Counted from the first letter of the stretch, positions 1-12,001 are shown. The stretch: DNA of 64,000 nt from Euonymus europaeus (GCA_963580455.1 OY756972.1:13345001-13409000); one strand, 5' to 3'. Made by a program: numbers and translations. The notes: generated by a model from the letters alone, not told the origin.

Positions 1-160
1 TTTTGTCCATTTGTCATAGAAAATTGGTGTTTTGGCATCGAAATAATCTATGAAGCTTTAACTCGTAAAATTTGACTTATAAGAACAATAAAAAGTGTAC
101 ACCGAGCAACTTTGATGATCCGAAGTTGCTCAACTCTCTCTATGGAGGAGCTTTTAACGG
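1..160 (+). repeat. Reference monomer of the satellite (first unit of the window)
   Basis: This first unit is exactly 160 bp and sets the phase used in all other entries. It carries AAGCTT at 53-58 (HindIII), the dyad at 104-131, and the end motif TATGGAGGAGC then TTTTAACGG. It has four CpG sites of the consensus (in CATCGAA, ACCGAG, TCCGAAG and AACGG) and a fifth in ACTCGTAA. Units elsewhere differ from it at many positions, by eye often 5-15% between neighbours, whereas units one HOR period apart are nearly identical. Confidence 0.95.
104..131. repeat. Dyad-symmetry element of the satellite monomer (canonical example)
   Basis: GAGCAACTT and its exact reverse complement AAGTTGCTC flank a 10-nt spacer. 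If one T:G position is allowed, the arms grow to 11 bp (GAGCAACTTTG / CGAAGTTGCTC) with a 6-nt loop. A version of this element recurs at the same place in essentially every monomer, so about 400 times in the window. It could extrude as a cruciform or fold as a hairpin in transcripts. Dyad-rich, non-B-form sequence has been proposed as a feature of centromeres that lack CENP-B boxes, so a structural role is plausible but unproven. The alternative is that it is merely fixed by homogenisation. Confidence 0.85.
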
Positions 161-694
161 TTTTGTCCATTGGTCATAGAAAGTTGGTGTTTTGGCATCG
201 AAATAATCTAGGAAGCTTATACTCATAAAATTTGACATATAAGAACAATAAAAATTGTACACCGAGCAACTTTGATGGTTCGAAGTTGCTCAACTCGCTT
301 TATGGAGGAGCTTTTAACGGTTTTGTCCATTTGTCTTAGAAATATGGTGTTTTGGCATCGAAATAATCTAGGAAACTTATTCTCGTAAATTTTGACATAT
401 AAGAACTGTAAAAATTGTACACCGAGCCACCTTGATGGTCCGAAGTTGCTCAACTCTGTCTATGGAGGAGCTTTTAACGGTTTTGTCCATTTGTCATAGA
501 AAGTTGTTGTTTTGGCATCAAAATAATCTATGAAGCTTATACTCATAAAATTTGACATATAAGAACAATAAAAATTGTACACTGAGCAACTTTCATGGTC
601 CGAAGTTGCTCAACTCTCTCTATGGAGGAGCTTTTAACGGTTTTGTCCATTTGTCATAGAAAGTTGGTGTTTTGGCATCGAAATAATCTAGGGA

Positions 695-1856
695 GCTTAT
701 ACTCGTAAAATTTGACATAGAAGAACAATAAAAAGTCTATCCCGAGCAACTTTGATAGTCCGAAGTTGCTCAACTCTCTCTATGGAGGAGCTTTTAACGG
801 TTTTGTCCATTTGTCATAGAAAGTTGGTGTTTTGGCATCAAAGTAATCTATGAAGCTTAAAGTCATAAAATTTGACTTATAAGAACAATAAAAATTGTAC
901 ACCGAGCAACTTTCATGGTCCAAAGTTGCTCAACTCCCTCTATGGAGGAGCTTTTAACGGTTTTGTCCATTTGTCATAGAAAGTTGGTGTTTTGGCATTG
1001 AAATAATCTATGAAGCTTATACTCATAAAATTTGACATATAAGAACAATAAAAATTGTACACGGAGCAACTTTGATGGTCCGAAGTTGCTCAACTCTTTC
1101 TATGGAGGAGCTTTTAACAGTTTTGTCCATTTGTCATAGAAAGTTAGTGTTTTCGCATCGAAATAATCTAGGAAGCTTATACTCATAAAATTTGACATAT
1201 AAGAACAATAAAAAGTGTACACGGAGCAACCTTGATGGTCCGAAGTTGCTCAACTCTGTCTATGGAGGAGCTTTTAACGATTTTGTCCATTTGTCTTAGA
1301 AAGTTGTTGTTTTGGCAATGAAATAATCTATGAAGCTTATACTCATAAAATTTGACATATAAGAACAATAAAAATTGTACACCAAGCAACTTTCATGGTC
1401 CAAAGTTGCTCAACTCCCTCTTTGGAGGAGCTTTTAACGGTTTTGTCCATTTATCATAGAAAGTTGGTGTTTTGGCATCGAAATAATCTAGGAAGCTTAT
1501 TCTCGTAAAATTTTGACATATAAGAACAATAAAAATTGTACACCGAGCAACTTTGATGGTTCGAAGTTGCTCAACTCTCTTTATGGAGGAGCTTTTAACG
1601 GTTTTGTCCATTTGTCATAGAAAGTTGGTGTTTTGGCATCAAAATAATCTATGAAGCTTATACTCATAAAATTTGACTTATAAGAACAATAAAATTGTAC
1701 ACCGAGCAACTTTCATGGTCCAAAGTTGCCCAACTCCCTCTATGGAGGAGCTTTTAACGGTTTTGTCCATTTGTCATAGAAAGTTAGTGTTTTCGCATCG
1801 AAATAATCTAGGAAGCTTATACTCATAAAATTTGACATATAAGAACAATAAAAAGT
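695..1856 (+). repeat. 2241-bp-offset duplication, copy 1
   Basis: This stretch matches 2936-4097 almost base for base. The one difference I noticed is GTTAGTG at about 1145 versus GTTATTG. Shared rare markers include CATCAAAGTAATC with AAAGTCATAAAA, GGCAATG, a 161-bp unit at about 1511 and the compensating one-base loss at about 1693. Near identity over about 1.16 kb points to a recent exchange or duplication. The match ends abruptly at 1857, where GTCTATCCC in this copy faces GTGTACACAG in the other. Confidence 0.85.
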
Positions 1857-2174
1857 CTATCCCGAGCAACTTTGATAGTCCGAAGTTGCTCAACTCTCTC
1901 TATGGAGGAGCTTTTAACGGTTTTGTCCATTTGTCATAGAAAGTTGGTGTTTTGGCATCAAAGTAATCTATGAAGCTTAAAGTCATAAAATTTGACTTAT
2001 AAGAACAATAAAAATTGTACACCGAGCAACTTTCATGGTCCAAAGTTGCTCAACTCCCTCTATGGAGGAGCTTTTAACGGTTTTGTCCATTTGTCATAGA
2101 AAGTTGGTGTTTTGGCATTGAAATAATCTATGAAGCTTATACTCATAAAATTTGACATATAAGAACAATAAAAA
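1857..2174 (+). repeat. Third copy of a 318-bp segment, 1120-bp offset
   Basis: From the breakpoint at 1857 the sequence switches to match 737-1054 (offset 1120), including the CATCAAAGTAATC marker at about 1957. The same marker is at about 837 and 3078. The match ends at 2175 (ACTGTAC versus ATTGTAC). A switch of template at a precise point is the pattern expected from unequal crossing over or gene conversion. Confidence 0.75.
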
Positions 2175-2503
2175 CTGTACACCGAGCAACTTTCATGGTC
2201 CAAAGTTGCTCAACTCCCTCTTTGGAGGAGCTTTTAACGGTTTTGTCAATTTGTCATAGAAAGTTGGTGTTTTGGCATCGAAATAATCTAGGAAGCTTAT
2301 TCTCGTAAAATTTTGACATATAAGAACAATAAAAATTGTACACCGAGCAACTTTCATGGTCCAAAGTTGCCCAACTCCCTCTATGGAGGAGCTTTTAACG
2401 GTTTTGTCCATTTGTCATAGAAAGTTAGTGTTTTCGCATCGAAATAATCTAGGAAGCTTATACACATAAAATTTGACATATAAGAACAATAAAAATTGTA
2501 CAC
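2130..2503 (+). repeat. 2081-bp-offset duplication, copy 1
   Basis: Matches 4211-4584 (offset 2081) most closely from the AAAACTGTAC marker onward, through a 161-bp unit at about 2291 and the TACACATAAAA variant. The match stops at about 2503 (CCGAGCAGC versus CGGAGCAAC). It continues the mosaic of the left 4.6 kb. Confidence 0.7.
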
Positions 2504-2935
2504 CGAGCAGCTTTTATGGTCCAAAGTTGCTCAACTCCCTCTTTGGAGGAGCTTTTAACGGTTTTGTCAATTTGTCAAAGAAAGTTGGTGTTTTGGCATC
2601 GAAATAATCTAGGAAGCTTATACTCATAAAATTTGACTTATAAGAATAATAAAAATTGTACACCGAGCAACTTTCATGGTCCAAAGTTGCTCAACTCCCT
2701 CAATGGAGGAGCTTTTAACGGTTTTGTCCATTTGTCATAGAAAGTTGGTGTTTTGGCATCGAAATAATCTATGAAGCTTATACTCATAAAATTTGACATA
2801 TAAGAACAATAAAAATTGTACACCGAGCAACTTTGATGGTCCGAAGTTGCTCCACTCTCTCTATGGAGGAGCTTTTAACGGTTTTGTCTATTTGTCATAG
2901 AAAGTTGTTGTTTTGGCATCGAAATAATCTAGGAA
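2504..2935 (+). repeat. Satellite units between duplicated segments
   Basis: About 2.7 monomers with no perfect long partner noted in the window. They carry the TTTCATGGTCCAAAG and TTTGATGGTCCGAAG monomer types and a GCTCCACTC variant also found in the 23-monomer HOR. No gene is seen. Confidence 0.65.
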
Positions 2936-4097
2936 GCTTATACTCGTAAAATTTGACATAGAAGAACAATAAAAAGTCTATCCCGAGCAACTTTGATAGT
3001 CCGAAGTTGCTCAACTCTCTCTATGGAGGAGCTTTTAACGGTTTTGTCCATTTGTCATAGAAAGTTGGTGTTTTGGCATCAAAGTAATCTATGAAGCTTA
3101 AAGTCATAAAATTTGACTTATAAGAACAATAAAAATTGTACACCGAGCAACTTTCATGGTCCAAAGTTGCTCAACTCCCTCTATGGAGGAGCTTTTAACG
3201 GTTTTGTCCATTTGTCATAGAAAGTTGGTGTTTTGGCATTGAAATAATCTATGAAGCTTATACTCATAAAATTTGACATATAAGAACAATAAAAATTGTA
3301 CACGGAGCAACTTTGATGGTCCGAAGTTGCTCAACTCTTTCTATGGAGGAGCTTTTAACAGTTTTGTCCATTTGTCATAGAAAGTTATTGTTTTCGCATC
3401 GAAATAATCTAGGAAGCTTATACTCATAAAATTTGACATATAAGAACAATAAAAAGTGTACACGGAGCAACCTTGATGGTCCGAAGTTGCTCAACTCTGT
3501 CTATGGAGGAGCTTTTAACGATTTTGTCCATTTGTCTTAGAAAGTTGTTGTTTTGGCAATGAAATAATCTATGAAGCTTATACTCATAAAATTTGACATA
3601 TAAGAACAATAAAAATTGTACACCAAGCAACTTTCATGGTCCAAAGTTGCTCAACTCCCTCTTTGGAGGAGCTTTTAACGGTTTTGTCCATTTATCATAG
3701 AAAGTTGGTGTTTTGGCATCGAAATAATCTAGGAAGCTTATTCTCGTAAAATTTTGACATATAAGAACAATAAAAATTGTACACCGAGCAACTTTGATGG
3801 TTCGAAGTTGCTCAACTCTCTTTATGGAGGAGCTTTTAACGGTTTTGTCCATTTGTCATAGAAAGTTGGTGTTTTGGCATCAAAATAATCTATGAAGCTT
3901 ATACTCATAAAATTTGACTTATAAGAACAATAAAATTGTACACCGAGCAACTTTCATGGTCCAAAGTTGCCCAACTCCCTCTATGGAGGAGCTTTTAACG
4001 GTTTTGTCCATTTGTCATAGAAAGTTAGTGTTTTCGCATCGAAATAATCTAGGAAGCTTATACTCATAAAATTTGACATATAAGAACAATAAAAAGT
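2936..4097 (+). repeat. 2241-bp-offset duplication, copy 2
   Basis: Partner of 695-1856, with the same order of monomer variants. It includes the 161-bp unit at about 3751 and the 159-bp unit ending with TAAAATTGTAC at about 3934, which lie 2241 bp from their partners. The two length variants being shared in the same order makes independent origin unlikely. Confidence 0.85.
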
Positions 4098-4631
4098 GTA
4101 CACAGAGCAACCTTGATGGTCCGAAGTTGCTCAACTCTTTCTATGGAGGAGCATTTTACGATTTTGTCCATTTGTCATAGAAAGTTGTTGTTTTGGCAAT
4201 GAAATAATCTATGAAGCTTATACTCATAAAATTTGACATATAAGAACAATAAAAACTGTACACCGAGCAACTTTCATGGTCCAAAGTTGCTCAACTCCCT
4301 CTTTGGAGGAGCTTTTAACGGTTTTGTCAATTTGTCATAGAAAGTTGGTGTTTTGGCATCGAAATAATCTAGGAAGCTTATTCTCGTAAAATTTTGACAT
4401 ATAAGAACAATAAAAATTGTACACCGAGCAACTTTCATGGTCCAAAGTTGCCCAACTCCCTCTATGGAGGAGCTTTTAACGGTTTTGTCCATTTGTCATA
4501 GAAAGTTAGTGTTTTCGCATCGAAATAATCTAGGAAGCTTATACACATAAAATTTGACATATAAGAACAATAAAAATTGTACACGGAGCAACTTTGATGG
4601 TCCGAAGTTGCTCCACTCTCTCTATGGAGGG
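4098..4631 (+). repeat. 2081-bp-offset duplication, copy 2, and junction into the 23-monomer HOR
   Basis: Bases 4211-4584 pair with 2130-2503. An odd GCATTTTACG in place of GCTTTTAACG at about 4151 is private to this unit. At about 4632 the sequence enters the 3681-bp HOR, marked by the switch to GGGAGCTTATACTCG units. Confidence 0.7.
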
Positions 4632-7600
4632 GCTTTTAACGGTTTTGTCCATTTGTCATAGAAAGTTGGTGTTTTGGCATCGAAATAATCTAGGGAGCTT
4701 ATACTCGTAAAATTTGACATAGAAGAACAATAAAAAGTCTATCCCGAGCAACTTCGATAGTCCGAAGTTGCTCAACTCTCTCTATGGAGGAGCTTTTAAT
4801 GGTTTTGTCTATTTGTCATAGAAAGTTGGTGTTTTTGCATCGAAATAATCTATGAAGCTTAAACTCGTAAAATTTGACATATAAGAACAATAAAAAGTGT
4901 ACACCGAGCAACTTTAATGGTCCGAAGTTGCTCAACTGTCTCTATGGAGGAGCTTTTAACGGTTTTGTCCATTTGTCATAGAAAGTTTGTGTTTTGGCAT
5001 CGAAATAATCTATGAAGCTTATACTCATAAAATTTGACATATAAGAACAATAAAAATTGTACACGGAGCAACTTTGATGGTCCGAAGTTGCTCAACTCTG
5101 TCTATGGAGGCGCTTTTAACGGTTTTTTCCATTTGTCATAGAAAGTTGTTGTTTTGGCATCGAAATAATCTATGAAGCTTATACTCATAAAATTTGACAT
5201 ATAAGAACAATAAAAAGTGTACACGGAGCAACCTTGATGGTCCGAAGTTGCTCAACTCTTTCTATGGAGGAGCTTTTAACGGTTTTGTCCATTTGTCATA
5301 GAAAGTTGGTGTTTTGGCATCGAAATAATCTAGGAAGCTTATACTCATAAAATTTGACATATAAGAACAATAAAAATTGTACACCGAGCAACTTTGATGG
5401 TCCGAAGTTGCTCCACTCTCTCTATGGAGGAGCTTTTAACGGTTTTGTCCATTTGTCATAGAAAGTTGGTGTTTTGGCATCGAAATAATCTAGGAAGCTT
5501 ATACTCGTAAAATTTTGACATATAAAAACAATAAAAATTGTACACCGAGCAACTTTGATGGTTCGAAGTTGCTCAACTCTCTTTATGGAGGAGCTTTTAA
5601 CGGTTTTGTCCATTTGTCATAGAAAGTTGGTGTTTTGGCATCAAAATAATCTATGAAGCTTATACTCATAAAATTTGACTTATAAGAACAATAAAAATTG
5701 TACACCGAGCAACTTTCATGGTCCAAAGTTGCCCAACTCCCTCTATGGAGGAGCTTTTAACGGTTTTGTCCATTTGTCATAGAAAGTTGTTGTTTTGGCA
5801 TCGAAATATTCTATGAAGCTTATACTCATAAAATTTGACATATAAGAACAATAAAAATTGTACACCGAGCAACTTTCATGGTCCAAAGTTGCTCAACTCC
5901 CTCTATGGATGAGCTTTTAACGGTTTTGTCCATTTGTCATAGAAAGTTGGTGTTTTGGCATCGAAATAATCTAGGGAGCTTATACTCGTAAAATTTGACA
6001 TAGAAGAACAATAAAAAGTCTATCCCGAGCAACTTTGATAGTCCGAAGTTGCTCAACTCTCTCTATTGAGGAGCTTTTAATGGTTTTGTCTATTTGTCAT
6101 AGAAAGTTGTTGTTTTGGCATCGAAATAATCTATGAAGCTTAAACTCGTAAAATTTGACATATAAGAACAATAAAAAGTGTACACCGAGCAACTTTAATG
6201 GTCCGAAGTTGCTCAACTGTCTCTATGGAGGAGCTTTTAATGGTTTTGTCCATTTGTCATAGAAAGTTTGTGTTTTGGCATCGAAATAATCTATGAAGCT
6301 TATACTCATAAAATTTGACATATAAGAACAATAAAAATTGTACACGGAGCAACTTTGATGGTCCGAAGTTGCTCAACTCTGTCTATGGAGGCGCTTTTAA
6401 CGGGTTTTTCCATTTGTCATAGAAAGTTGTTGTTTTGGCATCGAAATAATCTATGAAGCTTATACTCATAAAATTTGACATAGAAGAACAATAAAAAGTC
6501 TATCCCGAGGAACTTTGATAGTCCGAAGTTGCTCAACTGTCTCTATGGAGGAGCTTTTAACGGTTTTGTCCATTTGTCATAGAAAGTTGGTGTTTTGGCA
6601 TCGAAATAATCTAGGGAGCTTATACTCGTAAAATTTGACATAGAAGAACAATAAAAAGTCTATCCCGAGCAGCTTTGATGGTCCGAAGTTGCTCAACTCT
6701 GTCTATGGAGGAGCTTTTAACGGTTTTGTCCATTTGTCATAGAAAGTTGTTGTTTTGGCATCGAAATAATCTAGGAAGCTTATACTCATAAAATTTGACA
6801 TATAAGAATAATAAAAATTGTACACCGAGCAACTTTCATGGTCCAAAGTTGCTCAACTCCCTCTTTGGAGGAGCTTTTAATGTTTTGTCCATTTGTCATA
6901 GAAAGTTGGTGTTTTGGCATCGAAATAATCTAGGGAGCTTATACTCGTAAAATTTGACATAGAAGAACAATAAAAAGTCTATCCCGAGCAACTTTGATAG
7001 TCCGAAGTTGCTCAACTCTCTCTATGGAGGAGCTTTTAACGGTTTTTTCCATTTGTCATACAAAATTGGTGTTTTGGCATCGAAATAATCTATGAAGCCT
7101 TAACTCGTAAAATTTGACATATAAGAACAATAAAAAGTGTACACCGAGCAACTTTGATGATCAGAAGTTGCTCAACTCTCTCTATGGAGGAGCTTTTAAC
7201 GGTTTTGTCCATTGGTCATAGAAAGTTGGTGTTTTGGCATCGAAATAATCTAGGAAGCTTATACTCATAAAATTTGACATATAAGAACAATAAAAATTGT
7301 ACACCGAGCAACTTTCATGGTCCAAAGTTGCTCAACTCCCTCTTTGGAGGAGCTTTTAACGGTTTTGTCCATTTGTCATAGAAAGTTGTTGTTCTGGCAT
7401 CGAAATAATCTATGAAGCTTATACTCATAAAATTTGACTTATAAGAACAATAAAAATTGTACACCGAGCAACTTTCATGGTCCAAAGTTGCTCAACTCCC
7501 TCTATGGAGGAGCTTTTAACGGTTTTTTCCATTTGTCATGGAAAGTTAGTGTTTTCGCATCGAAATAATCTAGGAAGCTTATACTCATAAAATTTGACAT

Positions 7601-8320
7601 ATAAGAACAATAAAAAGTGTACACGGAGCAACCTTGATGGTCCGAAGTTGCTCAACTCTTTCTATGGAGGAGCTTTTAACGGTTTTGTCCATTTCTCATA
7701 GAAAGTTGGTGTTTTGGCATCGAAATAATTTAGGAAGCCTATACTCATAAAATTTGACATATAAGAACAATAAAAATTGTACACCGAGCAACTTTGATGG
7801 TCCGAAGTTGCTCCACTCTCTCTATGGAAGAGCTTTTAACGGTTTTGTCCATTTGTCATAGAAAGTTGGTGTTTTGGCATCGAAATAATCTAGGAAGCTT
7901 ATACTCGTAAAATTTTGACATATAAGAACAATAAAAATTGTACACCGAGCAACTTTGATGGTTCGAAGTTGCTCAACTCTCTTTATGGAGGAGCTTTTAA
8001 CGGTTTTGTCCATTTGTCATAGAAAGTTGGTGTTTTGGCATCAAAATAATCTATGAAGCTTATACTCATAAAATTTGACTTATAAGAACAATAAAAATTG
8101 TACACCGAGCAACTTTCATGGTCCAAAGTTGCCCAACTCCCTCTATGGAGGAGCTTTTAACGGTTTTGTCCATTTGTCATAGAAAGTTGTTGTTTTGGCA
8201 TCGAAATATTCTATGAACCTTATACTCATAAAATTTGACATATAAGAACAATAAAAATTGTACACCGAGCAACTTTCATGGTCCAAAGTTGCTCAACTCC
8301 CTCTATGGATGAGCTTTTAA
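4632..8320 (+). repeat. 23-monomer HOR (3681 bp), copy 1
   Basis: The segment recurs 3681 bp downstream with very few changes. Diagnostic variants repeat in order: GCTCCACTC at about 5410 and 7810, 161-bp units at about 5511 and 7911, CGAAATATTC at about 5804 and 8204, TATGGAGGCGC at about 5105 and 6385, AATGTTTTGTCC at about 6879 (a one-base loss), GTTCTGGCATCG at about 7391 and ATACAAAATTGG at about 7058. Internally, GCTCCACTC divides the HOR into a 15-monomer part and an 8-monomer part that begin alike, so the HOR itself arose from a partial duplication. Confidence 0.88.
4746..4773. repeat. Perfect 11-bp dyad variant
   Basis: In this monomer the left arm reads GAGCAACTTCG, exactly complementary to CGAAGTTGCTC, with a 6-nt loop (ATAGTC). 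It differs from the common form by one T-to-C change that repairs the single mismatch of the 11-bp stem. It lies in a GTCTATCCC-type monomer at the start of the 3681-bp HOR. Confidence 0.85.
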
Positions 8321-11300
8321 CGGTTTTGTCCATTTGTCATAGAAAGTTGGTGTTTTGGCATCGAAATAATCTAGGGAGCTTATACTCGTAAAATTTGACA
8401 TAGAAGAACAATAAAAAGTCTATCCCGAGCAACTTTGATAGTCCGAAGTTGCTCAACTCTCTCTATGGAGGAGCTTTTAATGGTTTTGTCTATTTGTCAT
8501 AGAAAGTTGGTGTTTTGGCATCGAAATAATCTATGAAGCTTAAACTCGTAAAATTTGACATATAAGAACAATAAAAAGTGTACACCGAGCAACTTTAATG
8601 GTCCGAAGTTGCTCAACTGTCTCTATGGAGGAGCTTTTAACGGTTTTGTCCATTTGTCATAGAAAGTTTGTGTTTTGGCATCGAAATAATCTATGAAGCT
8701 TATACTCATAAAATTTGACATATAAGAACAATAAAAATTGTACACGGAGCAACTTTGATGGTCCGAAGTTGCTCAACTCTGTCTATGGAGGCGCTTTTAA
8801 CGGTTTTTTCCATTTGTCATAGAAAGTTGTTGTTTTGGCATCGAAATAATCTATGAAGCTTATACTCATAAAATTTGACATATAAGAACAATAAAAAGTG
8901 TACACGGAGCAACCTTGATGGTCCGAAGTTGCTCAACTCTTTCTATGGAGGAGCTTTTAACGGTTTTGTCCATTTGTCATAGAAAGTTGGTGTTTTGGCA
9001 TCGAAATAATCTAGGAAGCTTATACTCATAAAATTTGACATATAAGAACAATAAAAATTGTACACCGAGCAACTTTGATGGTCCGAAGTTGCTCCACTCT
9101 CTCTATGGAGGAGCTTTTAACGGTTTTGTCCATTTGTCATAGAAAGTTGGTGTTTTGGCATCGAAATAATCTAGGAAGCTTATACTCGTAAAATTTTGAC
9201 ATATAAGAACAATAAAAATTGTACACCGAGCAACTTTGATGGTTCGAAGTTGCTCAACTCTCTTTATGGAGGAGCTTTTAACGGTTTTGTCCATTTGTCA
9301 TAGAAAGTTGGTGTTTTGGCATCAAAATAATCTATGAAGCTTATACTCATAAAATTTGACTTATAAGAACAATAAAAATTGTACACCGAGCAACTTTCAT
9401 GGTCCAAAGTTGCCCAACTCCCTCTATGGAGGAGCTTTTAACGGTTTTGTCCATTTGTCATAGAAAGTTGTTGTTTTGGCATCGAAATATTCAGGGAAGC
9501 TTATACTCATAAAATTTGACATATAAGAACAATAAAAATTGTACACCGAGCAACTTTCATGGTCCAAAGTTGCTCAACTCCCTCTATGGATGAGCTTTTA
9601 ACGGTTTTGTCCATTTGTCATAGAAAGTTGGTGTTTTGGCATCGAAATAATCTAGGGAGCTTATACTCGTAAAATTTGACATAGAAGAACAATAAAAAGT
9701 CTATCCCGAGCAACTTTGATAGTCCGAAGTTGCTCAACTCTCTCTATTGAGGAGCTTTTAATGGTTTTGTCTATTTGTCATAGAAAGTTGTTGTTTTGGC
9801 ATCGAAATAATCTATGAAGCTTAAACTCGTAAAATTTGACATATAAGAACAATAAAAAGTGTACACCGAGCAACTTTAATGGTCCGAAGTTGCTCAACTG
9901 TCTCTATGGAGGAGCTTTTAATGGTTTTGTCCATTTGTCATAGAAAGTTTGTGTTTTGGCATCGAAATAATCTATGAAGCTTATACTCATAAAATTTGAC
10001 ATATAAGAACAATAAAAATTGTACACGGAGCAACTTTGATGGTCCGAAGTTGCTCAACTCTGTCTATGGAGGCGCTTTTAACGGGTTTTTCCATTTGTCA
10101 TAGAAAGTTGTTGTTTTGGCATCGAAATAATCTATGAAGCTTATACTCATAAAATTTGACATAGAAGAACAATAAAAAGTCTATCCCGAGGAACTTTGAT
10201 AGTCCGAAGTTGCTCAACTGTCTCTATGGAGGAGCTTTTAACGGTTTTGTCCATTTGTCATAGAAAGTTGGTGTTTTGGCATCGAAATAATCTAGGGAGC
10301 TTATACTCGTAAAATTTGACATAGAAGAACAATAAAAAGTCTATCCCGAGCAGCTTTGATGGTCCGAAGTTGCTCAACTCTGTCTATGGAGGAGCTTTTA
10401 ACGGTTTTGTCCATTTGTCATAGAAAGTTGTTGTTTTGGCATCGAAATAATCTAGGAAGCTTATACTCATAAAATTTGACATATAAGAATAATAAAAATT
10501 GTACACCGAGCAACTTTCATGGTCCAAAGTTGCTCAACTCCCTCTTTGGAGGAGCTTTTAATGTTTTGTCCATTTGTCATAGAAAGTTGGTGTTTTGGCA
10601 TCGAAATAATCTAGGGAGCTTATACTCGTAAAATTTGACATAGAAGAACAATAAAAAGTCTATCCCGAGCAACTTTGATAGTCCGAAGTTGCTCAACTCT
10701 CTCTATGGAGGAGCTTTTAACGGTTTTTTCCATTTGTCATACAAAATTGGTGTTTTGGCATCGAAATAATCTATGAAGCCTTAACTCGTAAAATTTGACA
10801 TATAAGAACAATAAAAAGTGTACACCGAGCAACTTTGATGATCAGAAGTTGCTCAACTCTCTCTATGGAGGAGCTTTTAACGGTTTTGTCCATTGGTCAT
10901 AGAAAGTTGGTGTTTTGGCATCGAAATAATCTAGGAAGCTTATACTCATAAAATTTGACATATAAGAACAATAAAAATTGTACACCGAGCAACTTTCATG
11001 GTCCAAAGTTGCTCAACTCCCTCTTTGGAGGAGCTTTTAACGGTTTTGTCCATTTGTCATAGAAAGTTGTTGTTCTGGCATCGAAATAATCTATGAAGCT
11101 TATACTCATAAAATTTGACTTATAAGAACAATAAAAATTGTACACCGAGCAACTTTCATGGTCCAAAGTTGCTCAACTCCCTCTATGGAGGAGCTTTTAA
11201 CGGTTTTTTCCATTTGTCATGGAAAGTTAGTGTTTTCGCATCGAAATAATCTAGGAAGCTTATACTCATAAAATTTGACATATAAGAACAATAAAAAGTG

Positions 11301-12001
11301 TACACGGAGCAACCTTGATGGTCCGAAGTTGCTCAACTCTTTCTATGGAGGAGCTTTTAACGGTTTTGTCCATTTCTCATAGAAAGTTGGTGTTTTGGCA
11401 TCGAAATAATTTAGGAAGCCTATACTCATAAAATTTGACATATAAGAACAATAAAAATTGTACACCGAGCAACTTTGATGGTCCGAAGTTGCTCCACTCT
11501 CTCTATGGAAGAGCTTTTAACGGTTTTGTCCATTTGTCATAGAAAGTTGGTGTTTTGGCATCGAAATAATCTAGGAAGCTTATACTCGTAAAATTTTGAC
11601 ATATAAGAACAATAAAAATTGTACACCGAGCAACTTTGATGGTTCGAAGTTGCTCAACTCTCTTTATGGAGGAGCTTTTAACGGTTTTGTCCATTTGTCA
11701 TAGAAAGTTGGTGTTTTGGCATCAAAATAATCTATGAAGCTTATACTCATAAAATTTGACTTATAAGAACAATAAAAATTGTACACCGAGCAACTTTCAT
11801 GGTCCAAAGTTGCCCAACTCCCTCTATGGAGGAGCTTTTAACGGTTTTGTCCATTTGTCATAGAAAGTTGTTGTTTTGGCATCGAAATATTCTATGAACC
11901 TTATACTCATAAAATTTGACATATAAGAACAATAAAAATTGTACACCGAGCAACTTTCATGGTCCAAAGTTGCTCAACTCCCTCTATGGATGAGCTTTTA
12001 A
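8321..12001 (+). repeat. 23-monomer HOR (3681 bp), copy 2
   Basis: Full second copy with the same ordered markers, including the one-base loss at about 10561 and 161-bp units at about 9193 and 11593. Few private differences are visible, for example ATTCAGGGAAGC at about 9489 where the other copies have ATTCTATGAAGC. By-eye identity to copy 1 is about 99%, implying recent homogenisation. Confidence 0.88.

Larger units (their letters stand above)
1..694 (+). repeat. Left-edge satellite units, fragment of an HOR cut by the window
   Basis: These four and a bit monomers have no close long partner at the 2.24-kb period that follows. The first two resemble units near 7041-7260 and 15850-16060 (ACTCGTAA with TTTGATGATC), so the window opens inside a relative of the 23-monomer HOR. 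No gene or other element is seen. Confidence 0.7.

Noticed and set aside
93..131. A CENP-B-box-like motif around CCCGAGCAACTTTG
   Set aside because: Read against the core pattern of the box in either orientation, it fails at several required bases (no T at the central position, and TTGA in place of CGAA).
276..291. GGTTCGAAG in some units as an RNA polymerase III B box or tRNA piece
   Set aside because: Only part of the B-box consensus matches. It arises by one T variant of GGTCCGAAG, and no A box or cloverleaf is found at the right distance.
1183..1611. Repeated minus-strand frames of 63-85 codons starting MDKTVK, MSNFG or MYNFY as a small-protein family
   Set aside because: They recur because the DNA repeats, in all three frames, and end wherever monomer variants bring a stop. 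No signal of coding constraint, start context or spacing is seen.
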